Assembly (NCBI GenBank): GCA_038502055.1
Contig: JAXRKN010000043.1
Coordinates: 2,728,001 to 2,792,000, forward strand
DNA: 64,000 nucleotides
Direction: 5' to 3'
DNA from: Tanytarsus gracilentus
Taxonomy: Eukaryota > Arthropoda > Insecta > Diptera > Chironomidae
In this document: positions 23,449 to 35,400 of the stretch, piece after piece
How the letters are laid out: each line of letters opens with the position of its first letter
Position numbering within the stretch: position 1 is the stretch's first letter
Notes under the pieces: generated by a model
Told to the model about the DNA's origin: nothing
What the model saw: the letters and a program-made list of their open reading frames with translations, nothing else
Databases searched by the model: none
Made by a program: the position numbers and the translations under genes

Positions 23449-23456
23449 CTTATATA
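23449..23456 (-). promoter_or_regulatory. TATA box of PEPCK copy 2
   Basis: TATATAAG on the minus strand in the same 17-base context GAAGTATATAAGAGCGA as copy 1. It lies about 217 bp upstream of the ATG. Confidence 0.75.
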
Positions 23457-26400
23457 CTTCGTCGCTTATCAGCTTTTGCCAACGAATGTATGAAAAGAGA
23501 CACGAATGATCAGTGGGGGCAAAGCGTTCGTTTATTTTTTCAAAGCCGAATGAAGACGAGCCTCCAAAAAACACAAACATTCACTCTGTTTTGGTTCTAT
23601 TTTTGTTATTGTTCTCATTGGTGTGTACGACATTTGAGAGGATGGCGTGAGATCATTAACCATGCGAGATAATAGCGAAAATTTCTGTTTTATTTAGAGA
23701 ATTTTGTTGTTTTTACTTTTCCTCGAAATGATAAAATTTTTATTATCCTTTGCATGTGAAACAAATTAATAATTTACGTCCTTAAGTTTAAGTTCAAGGT
23801 TGAAAATTGTCGAAAATTGTAAAATGAATCGAGTACAACGTCATAAAATTCAGAGTCCAGAGTTCGAATCCTTGTTTTGACTTTATCTTTTTTTGCTTTC
23901 ATATAATTTTAAAAGTTCGAATCCAATTTTTCACTTTAATTATTTTTTTCCGCCGCTCTTGAAATGTCAAATTTTCTAGTTTTTCCATTATCATAAACTA
24001 GTGCATGCAAGTTAACGCTCTCTACGTCACAACTCCACGCTTATTACGTTAGTAGTTGATCGTCAACAACTTCACAAAAACGAACACTTGAATATTTTTC
24101 GAAACATGTGTGGAATTTCCTTTGAGCTTCAATTTTTATTATCAACAAGTCGCAATTTAAGAGAATAGTCAAAATAATATTATGGACTTATGCGCGATTT
24201 TATGACACAATTCTTGACGGCACATGGAACACGTAGCGAAAAATCATCTGACGTGCTGAGAAGATTTAGAGTAAATAGGATTAAGGAACGTCATTAGAAA
24301 ATTATGAAAAACATTACTAATTAATCAAAAAATAATTAAATGTCAAAAGTTAGATATAAAACTCATGAGAGTCTTTTCAATTCGTCGAAGGTCAAGAAGA
24401 CACGAGGAAAAAATTTCTCCGCCTCAGCATTGAGATGAAACCCTATAAAATTATGTCAATGCAGTGTCGAGCATCAAGTCAAGCCTATTGAAACTAGTTT
24501 TTTCTGTGATTCTGTTGACAATTATCACTGAACTATGATCCACTTCAAAATATATTCGAATGGCGCGTGGCATAAAGTCCACAATTACAGCTAGTGAGAC
24601 TTTGGTCTTGTCAACAACAGAATTAATAGAAAAAAAATTAAATGTTGCTTCACTCTTTATTGTCATGACCGATAAAGCTTTAATTTTTCGTGAAGAAATT
24701 TTCTCTATCTGAGGATTTCATTTCTTTATCAGAGAATTAAACGAAAAAATTTCAGACGTGCTATGACTGACACTTGCCACACCTTCTTTATCGCCACCGA
24801 AAAAAATGAGACAAATTTAATTTTTACTGAAAAATTTTATGAGTTTTTTAACTTTTAAATTCCAGAAATTAACAAAACATAATTTTCATATCATAAAATT
24901 TCACCTTAGACTGACATTTGATATTTTTGTGTCAACAAACGCCGAAAAATTTGTTTTTATAATTTTTCTCATACTAAAAGTTTTGCTTAGCAACAGTCGA
25001 CTTGAAAAATGTTCATTCGTAAGAAAAATGAAAACAAAAATAAAACGAAAATGTGAGAGAGAAAAAATTATCGTAAAAGAGAATCCAAAACAAAGACGGA
25101 GTGGCGTGATCATTTTTTTGGGATAACTTCGCTATCGGTGCTCTTGAGTTGTGCCAGTAAAAATCTCACAATAGACACAGCGAAAATTATCAACCACTGA
25201 TGAACTTTGGTGACCAACTCCAGACATCTCGTCTCGCCTTTAAAAAATTATGCCCATAAAAAATGAACTTTATCAACTCTGAAATTTAATTAAAAATTGA
25301 CACAATAAAATTTCCAGAAAGTAGTTAAATATTCTTTGAGTGCGTCCGCCTACCTCAATTTTGTCTTATCTTAATTGTTATTTTTCTCATTAATTGGATT
25401 TTTATAATTCTTTAATTTTGACTTAGAAACAAAAAGTTTTGAGTGAGTTAAAAACACTTCGATTATCGAGTCTGTTATTGATATGAAAAATATTTGTTAG
25501 AGTCGTACAAAAACTTTCGAGAGGTGTGAAAATGTTTGATGTGGAATTAATGATGATGAAATTAAGCGTTTCTATTGCTTCGAGAAGGTCACTCAAGTGC
25601 AATCACCTTTAAGTGAGAATTTTAAGGCTTTTAAGGAAGTTAAAAATTTTAGCGATTTTAATGAGTGAGTAAATTTTTTGAATTTTTAAAAAATATTAAT
25701 TTAAACTTGTGTAAAATTCAAATTACTTTTTTCTTATTAAAATTTATTCAAAACATTCAATTTCTTAAAATAATTATTTTTTTTTTAATTTTTTATAAAA
25801 CAATTAAAATTTTTTGATTTTTTTAAACTCATTAAAATTGAAACTAATTTTTAAAACACAAAAATTTCTTTTTAAATTTAATTTGCTTAAATTTCAAATC
25901 ATCCACAGACAATTTTTTATTGCATCATAAAAAATGTTTCTATTAATTTTCATCCACGTGAGAGTTGGCTAAAAATAATTGAAAACATTTTTCGTTGCCA
26001 TGCACGAAGAAATTGAAAAACAAAACATTAATCTGAAATTCGTTCCGTTTTACAGTTTTTTTCTTCTTTTGTGGGCTCATCACAGCAAGTATTAAGCACA
26101 AAGATAAGATAAGGCAGCAAAGTCTGTCGCTAATATGAAATTTGGAGTTTCTTTTCGTCATTTTTTTCATTTCTCTTTTAATTTGAACTTGTTCTGCTCG
26201 TTTTTGGAGTTTCAAGGCTCGATTTCTTTATTTTGATACTTTAAAATTTTTTTATAGATTCTTTCACCTTTTTTTGGACTTGAATTTCTTATCAGAGTTT
26301 TAAAATAATTTTTGTCCGAATAAAAATTCAAAAATCAAATTAATTAATCAAAAAAAGTAAAATAAAATGAAATGTTGGCTGATTATTGAAAAACATATTG

Positions 26401-28217
26401 ATTATGACACGATTGACCCCCAAAAAAATCGACTCTCATTGCCTCAAAGTTGAATGCATTCATTTCGATTTTCTAGAATAAAAAAATTAATTTCAAGCGC
26501 CAAGAAATATTTTTACTCTCGAATTAATTTAAATAAGAAAATGTTTCTCTATTTATAGAGTCTTCCAACATTCGCCGTGTGTCTCACTTTATTTTTCTCC
26601 TTTTCGTATTTTCATAACAAACCGCGGTTGGGGAGCGATTCTGTTTTCGATTTGATAAGAAAAAAGTTTATATTTTTTAGCCGCTTTGTGAAAACAAGCC
26701 CCCGAGAATGGACTTTGCGAGTTTATATATTTTTTATTGATCGCACGGCACTTGATCGAGCTGAGAATTGCATTGGAAAAATAAATAATATTTTTGTAAT
26801 AAAATTATTGAGAGATTTATAGAGTAAATGTTTAGTTTTCGATTTTTAAGATTTAACGGTTTTTTTTTTAAATTTTTACAGAGAAAATTTGAAAAAGTAC
26901 TAAATTTATCTTAAAATCAGAAAATCTTAAAATTTGTATTAAAATCTTAAAAATTTTATTCGAGTCGGTTTTTCAAAAATTTATAAATTAAAATCTATAA
27001 TCAAAGATTAGCCTCCAAGGACACACTTAAGAGTTAATTGATTGATACTTGAGGCATTTCCGTGCGTACTCTTTTTGATTGTATTTCAACGACTTTCTTA
27101 TCATTCTTTACTTTGTAATAAAGTCAGCTAGCGCTTTATCAATTACTTGCAATCTTAAATAAGTTTGCGTCACGCGAATTTTTTATTTAATTTATATTTT
27201 TGAGACAAACTTTTAATTTCTTTATCGCACGTCATCGACAGTTTTTTGTTGTCTTGATAAGAATTAAAAACAGGCCACAATACCCTTCTTGATACCCTCT
27301 CGAATGAGTCCCGTTAAACCATGGCAACAATTATTGGCATGACATGTGGGTATAACGACACTTGTTGACTCTCGTTCTGTTATCATCCGATGAAATTTAA
27401 AAATATTTCTTGATTAAATAAAAAAATATTTAAAAACACGCCTCCAAGTTGTGAAGATGAAATAATTCGGATGGAAATTCTGAGTATTAAGGAATTCTTT
27501 AAAAAAAAGTTTGCAAATCAACATTTTTTAATGAGAGAAATTTCCCAAACCAAAAATTTAAAACATCTTTTTGGGTTTTTCAGATAATTAAAACGTTATT
27601 CAGTTCAGCATATGGACTTTTGTAACTTCTCTGTGATACAATTACGGCTTCAATATAAATTGTGAGTACATTGCCTCATAAATAAAAACATTGAATTTCT
27701 AATAAACTATCATTTTAGACTTTGACACCTTTTCAAAGTTCAGAAATTAATAATTTTGCCCCTTAAACTTATGCAACCACTTATAGAGGCTCGATTCTTT
27801 ACACTGGGTGCATTCTCTCTCTCTCTCACTTACCTCTTCCACACGCTTCGTAGAATTTTCACGCTCATTCTAATTTTTCTTCATCTTTTTCGAAAGAAAA
27901 ATTACAACAATTTATTTTACTCTTGACGCTCTGACGGATGAATGCGCACTAAAAAGGAATTTTGTAATTAGATAAAATCGATGTAAATGCAATTTAATTT
28001 GAGGCATTGAGTGGCTTCTTTTTAGATTTCATGAGTAATTTACGATGAAATTAGAAAAGTCAGCTGAGATGCAAAAAATTAGACTCAAGAATTTAGTTTT
28101 ACGATGTGAAATTTCACATGATTTTGCGGATTTTGCTTTCGAGAGCATTTTCAAAAGGGTCAAGATGGATGTTGCAAAAATTCTCTATGATTGCAGTTTT
28201 AAATTGATTCTCTTGGC
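23457..28217. other. Intergenic between PEPCK and the DM4/DM12 cluster
   Basis: No supported gene. It includes the PEPCK copy 2 upstream module (24020-24159), two near copies of the T-arm-like word (AGTTCGAATCC at 23871 and 23914) and a short CT microsatellite near 27812-27829. Open frames here are short and compositionally random. Confidence 0.5.
24020..24159 (-). promoter_or_regulatory. Upstream module shared with PEPCK copy 1 (diverged)
   Basis: Partner of 19725-19864, with TACGTCA at 24023, then TCCACGC, GTCAACAACTT and ATCAACAAGT in the same order. It lies about 570 bp upstream of the copy 2 TATA box. Confidence 0.45.
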
Positions 28218-30373
28218 ATGAAGATGTTTCTTAAAATTTTATCAGTTTTTTATTTTTCAAGTTTTAAAAGTGTTCAAGCTGTGGTTCATTTTCCTCGAGG
28301 CACGACCAATGGCGTGAGTTTAAAAATTTTGATATTTTTGGTAAAAGAATATAAATTTGAGTATAATTTTTAAATCATCGTAACTTTATGTGAGAGATTA
28401 AAAAAAGACGACCCATTTAACTCTGGAATTTTTTTTTAAGTTTAGGATTCGAACCTGAATTTTATAAATTTTCTTTAAAGACTTTTTACTCATATTTATA
28501 TTTTATGAATTTAATTTATTTATAAATAAATTCAAAAGACAGTAATTTAATTAATCTTCTTTTATTTCGAAAAACCAAAATTCACTTAACAAACTTAAAA
28601 ATATCATAATCGTACACTTTTGTGAATATTTCAAGGAAAGATTTTTTACATTGATGAAAAATTTCCTCACATGGCTTTCCGGCAGCTCCGAGCATTTCCG
28701 CTTTAACATAGTCGTAATGATCTTTATTCACAATTGGATCGTGGCTGGATGATGGACTAAAAATTAAAATTTTAGATATTTTTTAATAATTTCTTTAAAT
28801 TTTACCAAAAAAAAATTTATCTCAATAAAGTCTGAACATCTTAAATTTTAGGAATCGAACCTAAATCTTATTTCTTAAATTGTTTCAATTTCTTTAAATT
28901 TTAAATGTTAAACGTAAAAAATTTCACTTACGTAAAAAAAATATGAAAAAGTTCACCTAAAAGTCCGCCATGTGATCCAAATTTGCTCTCCGCCGCTTCA
29001 CAAATTCCCCTCAACACACAGAATCGTCCCTCAAAACCTTTCGCAGTCAACATTCTTCCAATACCATCGTAAAAAAGCCATCGCGTGCCACTCGTGTCCA
29101 TCAGCTCTTCTTTCGTCTTTTTTGGATAGTCTCGAAGTTTTGGAATTTTCCAATCATCAATTAACATTTCATCGTCAAACTTTTCCTCCAATTTTTCATC
29201 GCCAACTTGCGTCACTTCCGCGTCATAACTTTCGTATTTTTGTCCTGTCTTCTCGTCGATTTTAATTTCGCGCTTTCTCCTTCCAGCAATAGTAAAAGGA
29301 AAATTGTCAAACTGATGATTTTCCAAGTACTGACTGGCGCTGTTGACCGCAAATTTCACTTTATCTCTTTGAGGAAGTCCAGTGTAGTTGTCGAAGATCC
29401 CTTGAAAGTATTGAAACTTTAAGTCTTCGGGCGTTGATTCCGGCAGAAAATATTGAGCTTTAAGTGTCCAGCCGTAGGTTATGGCTTCATTTTCAAGACC
29501 TAAAGGAACACCAATGCCCGCAATAAATTGATGACGTGTCGGCGATGTCGCGGGCACAACTAAAACTGCAAAAGTGCGATAGAAAAATATTGAAAGTATT
29601 AAAGAATTTTTGATCATCGCGAGTTGATGAGTGAATGGAGACTGAAGTTAAGAAATTAGAATGTTTAAAAAGTGAGAAGTGAAAATGTTTGTTGAAGAAA
29701 TTAAGACGAAAATTTTCCGTTATGTGATTCAATTTTAAATTTTTTTCAAAGAATTTTTTTGTTATGTTTTTCAGTATGTTGTCGCATTGGCACTACCAGT
29801 CGGTGATCCCGAGAACAATGTCTTTATGAGTTATAACTTTGAAGCAAACTACGTCCTACCGAGTCAGGCATCACAATTCACTCAAGATTTCTTCGATAAA
29901 ATTTTCTTCATCAACGGAGTGAACAGAAATGAAACTGAAGCTCGAATGGATTCAATTAATTTCTTTTCGAGAGGAAATTTTTACAGAATGTTGGAAGATA
30001 AATTGGAATCTGTGGGATACGATGGAAGAAATTGCATTTTCAGGTTGATTTGCGAGATGACGAGAGAAGATTTAATCAGTAGCAATGGTGTGATGGGATC
30101 GATTATGCACGTTTTGTTCACGTGAGTTTTTAATTTTTAACGTATTTTAATTTTTCAAATTTTATAGAGAATTTTTGAGAACTAAAAAGTTTTAATATTT
30201 TAAAAATTGATTTAAATTTTTCAAAAATATTTTTAACGTTTTTTTACAGTCCATCAACTTCAGCAGCCGAGTCAATCACTAAATTTTACCACGATGCTGA
30301 AATCTCAGAAAATTGCGATAAATTCTCAACATGTGATCTGAGCTTGTTGAATTTTTTTAGTAAAATGATTTAA
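28218..30373 (+). CDS. DM4/DM12-family secreted protein A
   Basis: Three exons, 28218-28313, 29775-30121 and 30250-30373, giving 188 aa with consistent phase. The N-terminus is hydrophobic (signal peptide to about residue 21). FPRGTTNGYVVALALPV, then NVFMSYNFEANYVLP, and a C-terminal block with GYDGRNCIFRLICE and a GVMGSIMHVLFTPS-like motif match the insect DM4/DM12 (DUF1676-like small secreted) pattern. Conserved cysteines near the end (C-x6-C) suggest disulfides. Molecular function of the family is unknown. Intron 1 (1461 bp) contains the antisense gene B. The stop codon overlaps an AATAAA at 30372-30377, implying an extremely short 3'UTR or use of a later signal. Confidence 0.8.
28445..28455 (-). 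repeat. GGTTCGAATCC word in DM4/DM12 A intron
   Basis: Exact minus-strand copy followed there by TAAA, inside intron 1 of gene A. A one-base variant (GGTTCGATTCC) lies in the intron of gene B at 28851-28861, followed by TAAAATTT. Confidence 0.65.
28582..29617 (-). CDS. DM4/DM12-family secreted protein B, nested antisense
   Basis: Two exons, 29617-28932 and 28756-28582, joined after FHIFFT in phase 2, giving 286 aa. The start has a hydrophobic signal-like segment (MIKNSLILSIFFYRTFAVLVV). HQFIAGIGVPLG corresponds to the family's hydrophobic box; the C-terminal half has GFEGRFCVLRGICEAAE and GGLLGELFHIFFTPS, the best match to the DM4/DM12 signature in this cluster. A long insert contains a dibasic site (RRKR), a possible furin cleavage site. 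The whole gene lies inside intron 1 of gene A on the opposite strand. Function unknown. Confidence 0.82.
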
Positions 30374-30512
30374 TAAAAATCGAGAACTTCGATATGGGTC
30401 ATTGAGACTTGCCGTGTTTGCATTAAAAATTCTCAAGATGATTTTTTTCTTCACCAATTTCTTCTCTAAAAATAATTTAACGCTTCATTTGAGTTTAACG
30501 AGTCAATCAGTT

Positions 30513-31456
30513 ATGATGAAGTGGTTTTTAGGAGTTTTTCTAGTTTTTCTAGTGACACAAGAAAGTTCAAGTGACACCAACACCGACGATCGTCTGCATC
30601 ACCTTCAAAAACGCGGTCTTTTCTATCCTTGGTTACTTTATAGTTTAAATGCAGCGACTGGAATTCTTGTTGCCATCGCAATTCCTCTTCACGATATCGA
30701 CGATCGAAATGTTTTTGTTTCCTATAATTTTGAGGCTAATTACAACATGCCTAACCAGCCACGAGATTCGTTCCCTGGACCACCTTTTACTCGATGGAAA
30801 TTAGGCTCGACCTATCAAGACATGAATCCAAAACCTGAATCAACTCCTGATGATTTAATTGCGAGGGGATTTAACAGCGAAGCAAATCAAACAATTGTGG
30901 ATAATTCAACGAAAATTGAAGATGACACGCATAAAATTCATGAGAGGAGCATTTTCGATAAAATGATGTTCACCAGAAAAGGAGTTTATCGAGCACTTGA
31001 AAGTCGACTGAATGCGTGAGTTTTATATCCAGGGATTAAAATTTAATTCTGAGATTAAAATTTGACACTAGTTTCTTCGTTTAATTTAAATCCAAGATTA
31101 AAACAAAAATCCACGAGGGAAAATTTCATTAATTAATCAAATTCCAGCAATCGACTAAATGGCAAGAAATGTCTACTGCGTGCAATTTGTGAATCAGCTC
31201 AAGACTCGCTGCTTGATGCCAACGGAATAATCGGACATGTGCTTCACATCATTCTGACGTAACAAAAATAAATTTAATTTAAAATTATTTTATTTAATGA
31301 AATTATTTTAGACCGTCGACATCGCTTGACGAGAACTTACCACCCGAGTACGTAAAAGCAGAGAAATTGGGTCAAGAGAACGATTGTCAAAAATACCAAG
31401 AGAAATGTCGTGTCAGTCTTCTAAATTCTATTTCATCTTTCATGCATGTTAATTAA
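30513..31456 (+). CDS. DM4/DM12-family secreted protein C
   Basis: Exons 30513-31015, 31148-31258 and 31312-31456 give 252 aa. The start MMKWFLGVFLVFLVTQ is a good signal peptide; an upstream in-frame ATG at 30402 exists but would put a long odd segment ahead of it. NAATGILVAIAIPL, then NVFVSYNFEANYNMP, and ANRLNGKKCLLRAICESAQ with GIIGHVLHIILTPS are the family landmarks. A KR pair just after the signal peptide and an acidic, glycosylatable middle region suggest processing. AATAAA lies at 31477. It is a close paralogue of gene D with the same exon plan and length. Confidence 0.82.
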
Positions 31457-31524
31457 AAGAACTCAAAAATGTGTCAAATAAAGAAAAAATATTTTATTGT
31501 TTCACTAAAATCCGTTGTGTCGAG

Positions 31525-32389
31525 ATGTGCGAGAAATTTTTAGTGATTTTTATCTTGATTTTTGTCAAAGAAGTGCTCAATGAAAATGTAATAAATTCAA
31601 GACAGAAGCGAATTATTCCAGCCCCGCCCCCATTCTTACCGCCAATGTTATTTACTCAAAATGCAGCAACGGGAATTCTTGTTGCCATCGCAATTCCTGT
31701 TCCACTTCCTGATCAAAACGTCTTCGTTTCCTATAATTTCGAGGCTAATTACAACATGCCTTCGTGGCCAAACGACTCGTTTCCTGGACCCTTGAGGAGA
31801 GTACAATTGACTGATAAATATCCAGAAACAAAGTTAGGAAGTGATGCCACACCCGACGACACCATAGCAAGAAAATTAAAGGACAATGTTGAAGTAGAGG
31901 ATGAGGAGACAACGATAGCTCCCAGCCATGATGAAGAAAGCGATGACGAAAGAGAGAAAAGAAGTTTTTTCGATAAAACAATTTTTACGCGAGTCGGAAT
32001 TTATCACATGCTCGAGAAGCGGCTTGATTTGTGAGTTTTGATTCAATAAAATCTTAAACTTATTAAAATTATGAAAAAACTAGCGATGGAACGAAAGGTA
32101 AAAAGTGTCTTCTTCACGCCATTTGCGAATCAGCTCGGATATCACTTTTGGACGGCAACGGTGTGTTGGGTCATGTCCTGCACATTTTATTAACGTAAAA
32201 TTTATTAAACTATTTTAAAAATTTATTTTAATTGAAAATAATTTTAGTCCATCCTCATCGATGCACGAAAAGGAGCTTCCATCCGAATACTACAAAGCGG
32301 AAGAGCTCGGCATTAAAGGCAGCTGCAAGAAATATGAAAAATACTGCAATTTAAATCTTTTAAGTTTATTCTCAACAATAATTAACTGA
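31525..32389 (+). CDS. DM4/DM12-family secreted protein D
   Basis: Exons 31525-32030, 32084-32194 and 32248-32389 give 252 aa. The start MCEKFLVIFILIFVKEVLNEN is a signal peptide; the frame is open further upstream to an ATG at 31471, which is less likely. It shares NAATGILVAIAIP and VFVSYNFEANYNMP exactly with gene C and has the same intron positions and phases. The ATG is only about 42 bp after the gene C poly(A) signal, so the promoter must overlap gene C or the two may be co-transcribed. It converges on the pseudokinase gene, whose stop is 105 bp away. AATAAA lies at 32419. Confidence 0.82.
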
Positions 32390-32494
32390 CAAATGTGATT
32401 TTTTTAAAAGTGCTTCGAAATAAATTTAAGGAAAATGTTCAATCTCAAAATATATAATTTTTTCATTTTACAGCTATCAATTTTGAATTTTCAT

Positions 32495-35400
32495 CTAGAT
32501 TTCAACCTTTGGTTCATTCTGGCTATTCTCGTCTTCTACTTCATGCTTATCACAAATTGGCACACTCGCTTCTTCTTCTTCATGCTCATCGGGCTTATAG
32601 TCCTGCATCTCCGGATTCTCAATTTGTTTAATTTCAACATTTCCGCTTTCCGTTAGGGTGGCGTCAAATTCATGCTCCTCATGCGTGTGGTAAAATTCCG
32701 CTGATAAAATATTAAAGTCAATAGAATCAAATAAATCGCGTGAAGGTAAAAGTTCCATGTTAGCAGCAAGGCTCTGTGTGATACCTTGGCAAAAGTCGTC
32801 ATCAATGTAGAGATCTTCAGTCGAGCGCGTTTCCTAAATAATTAAATTATTAATGTTTGCTTTAATTTAAATTTCAAATTTATTACCATTACTCCGTTGC
32901 ATTTTCGCATGGCGGCCAATGATTGAAGAGTTTCATCGTATCGAATAGCTTGGAGACTTTCAGTTGACACAATCGAGAGACGACCATTTTCTTGAAAAAT
33001 AAACCAATATAAAAATTATGAAATAAAAAATAATAAATTTTAGCTAACGTCGGAGAGGATCGGCTGGATACATGGTGTACCCGCAATGGCGACAAAAGTA
33101 CTTGTTGTGCTTAGTTTCACCGTTGCATTTTTCCTCATTGTTCGTCGCATGCACAAGACTGCTGCAGCTCGATGAAATTATATTATTTTTAGTATTACAA
33201 ATCGCTTCGTGGTCCTTGGCTTGAAAATGCATTTTGATTCGCTTAATGATTTCGGCATTGCTGCAAATTGAGTGTCGTGCTTGTTCCTGAACTTGCTTAA
33301 TATGACTGACATCGCTCGTTCGTCCGGTAAATTTCTGCAAATTTAGAGTGACTTTAGTTGTGACCTTTTTTGGTGTTGGCGATGCATTCACGAGAGTTTC
33401 AAGTCGTTTGTGTACAATATTCTTGGGTATTGCGGTCTCAAGCTTTTGAATTGACTCGGATACTTTTTGAAGATGCTCTGCGACATCGTCGTCCGTTTGT
33501 GTTTCATTATTTCTCATAATTGCAGGTGCATTTTCCTCATTTGATGTCGAACTTGTGGGTGTTCTTGCTGTTGTTGGATTAAAAGTTTGCTCAATGTATT
33601 TGATTGTGTCCTTTACACTTGATCTGACTGGAATTACGACACGCGCTGACTCATCTTTGTCTCTCAACTCAACCAGCTCTTCATCGAGTTGCATCAAAGA
33701 TTTATCGCCGCGCTTATTTTGAAAGACATCGCTCAGCAACTCGGGCATGTTTGGATAATACTTTTTGTTAATATCTTCCGCATAGCTCGATCGATTGAGA
33801 TCGACATTGTTCACCTAAAATAAAATTATTTAATTATAATAATTTAAGAAAGTAAATGAAATTTACCTTTGTGACAACTTTCGGCGATTCTTTGCTGCTC
33901 GAATTATATAGCTTGACGTTAACGAGCGATGAGTTATTGAGATTTGTGCTCTTGTCCTTCGGCGTTATTGCTAATGCTGTCGGTGAGTTTTCGAGATCAT
34001 TGTGATGGATTTTAATATTGACATTGTACTTTTTGCGATTAATCGGCGAATTATTGCTGTTGACGTTGAAATTTAGAGTTCGTCGTGAAATCTCTTGTGA
34101 CGTGCGATTTGCTGAGTCGGAGCCTCGACCATCCGAGAGCCATGCATTGCGACGGATTTTATTTTGACGAGCGATTGGCGTGTTTGGAAGAGAATAATCG
34201 CCGACAGTGAAACGATAATTTAAATCACTTTCACTTCTCTTAATTGGTGATGTGTTTGCTTTTTGAGGTTCTGCCGCGGCCACTGGCAAATGCTCAAATG
34301 ATCGACTATGCTCGTGAATGCTATTCGTGGCCATTCCTTGGTTGAGAAAAACGGAAAGATCATTTTGTTTGCGTTGCTTGAGCGTTTCCACAATCTCTTG
34401 CATAAAGTCAGCCTTATTGCAGCCACTTGTTTGAATTTGACCAAGTTGTGCGTCCATTTTTTCAAATTTCTCTGTATTCGGCTTATCGAAGAGCTCCTTA
34501 ACGGACTTTTTTTGCTGCTTTTCATTCTCGGGTGCCTTCAAACGTTTTTTTAATGTACTCGTACGCTCATAAATGACATCTTTGTCCACTTTCGGTGTTT
34601 GGAGTTTGGTAAAGTCAAAGAAACTTTGGAACATTGTCGAGTTTTTGCTCATTTCAAGAACTTCCTCGTCGCCTCGCTTTCGAGTAGGTTTCTTGGGTGA
34701 AATTCCTCTTTGATTCTCGACACTTTTGCGAATTCGCTCGATTGCATCGTCTTGAAGAATTCGTGGCTGCTGAGTGAACGACGACATGTGTGGCTCGATT
34801 TCAGAACTCAGTACAGACTCGGAAATCTTTGAAGTGTCTTTGACTCCCAAATTTTGCAAATTCTCACTGGTCAGCGCATTTTCAAATCTCTTATGAGGAT
34901 CAATTTCCTTACGCGAGAAATAAATTTCCTTTTCGCGAAGCTTTGACTTTTGATCGGCATTTTTAATGTTTTTCTCAGTCTTTTTGTATTCACTTTTTGG
35001 TGACGGTTCAATAATTTCAAGCACTTGAATTTTATGCTCTTTGTCCTTGCGATAATTGAGTACATGAAGATCTTCGAGCATCGTAATGAATTTAGAGACT
35101 TCACTCAATCTTCGACCAACATCAACGCATAGAGTGGCATCGAAAATCTCCTTAAAAATTATGCAGCTCTTGTCAAGCATCGGCAGTTGAATGTTGCTCT
35201 TCTGAAGTCCTTTGATTAGCTCATCGTGATTGAAAATTACATAAGGAACTGCACGATTGATTGATTCCCAAAGCAAAAGTCCGAGCGCGTAGATATCGGA
35301 GCTTGGTGTTGGCATAATATGTTTAGCAGCAGTGTGATAAGTGGGAATTAGTAATTCTGGTGCTTGATAGTAATGCATAGAGAACATGCGACGGTAGGCA

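Noticed and set aside
33041..33049. Stop codon ending the pseudokinase at CGT TAG
   Set aside because: Splicing at the weak GTTAGC donor joins in phase to two more exons with coding character; kept as the preferred model, but termination here remains possible.
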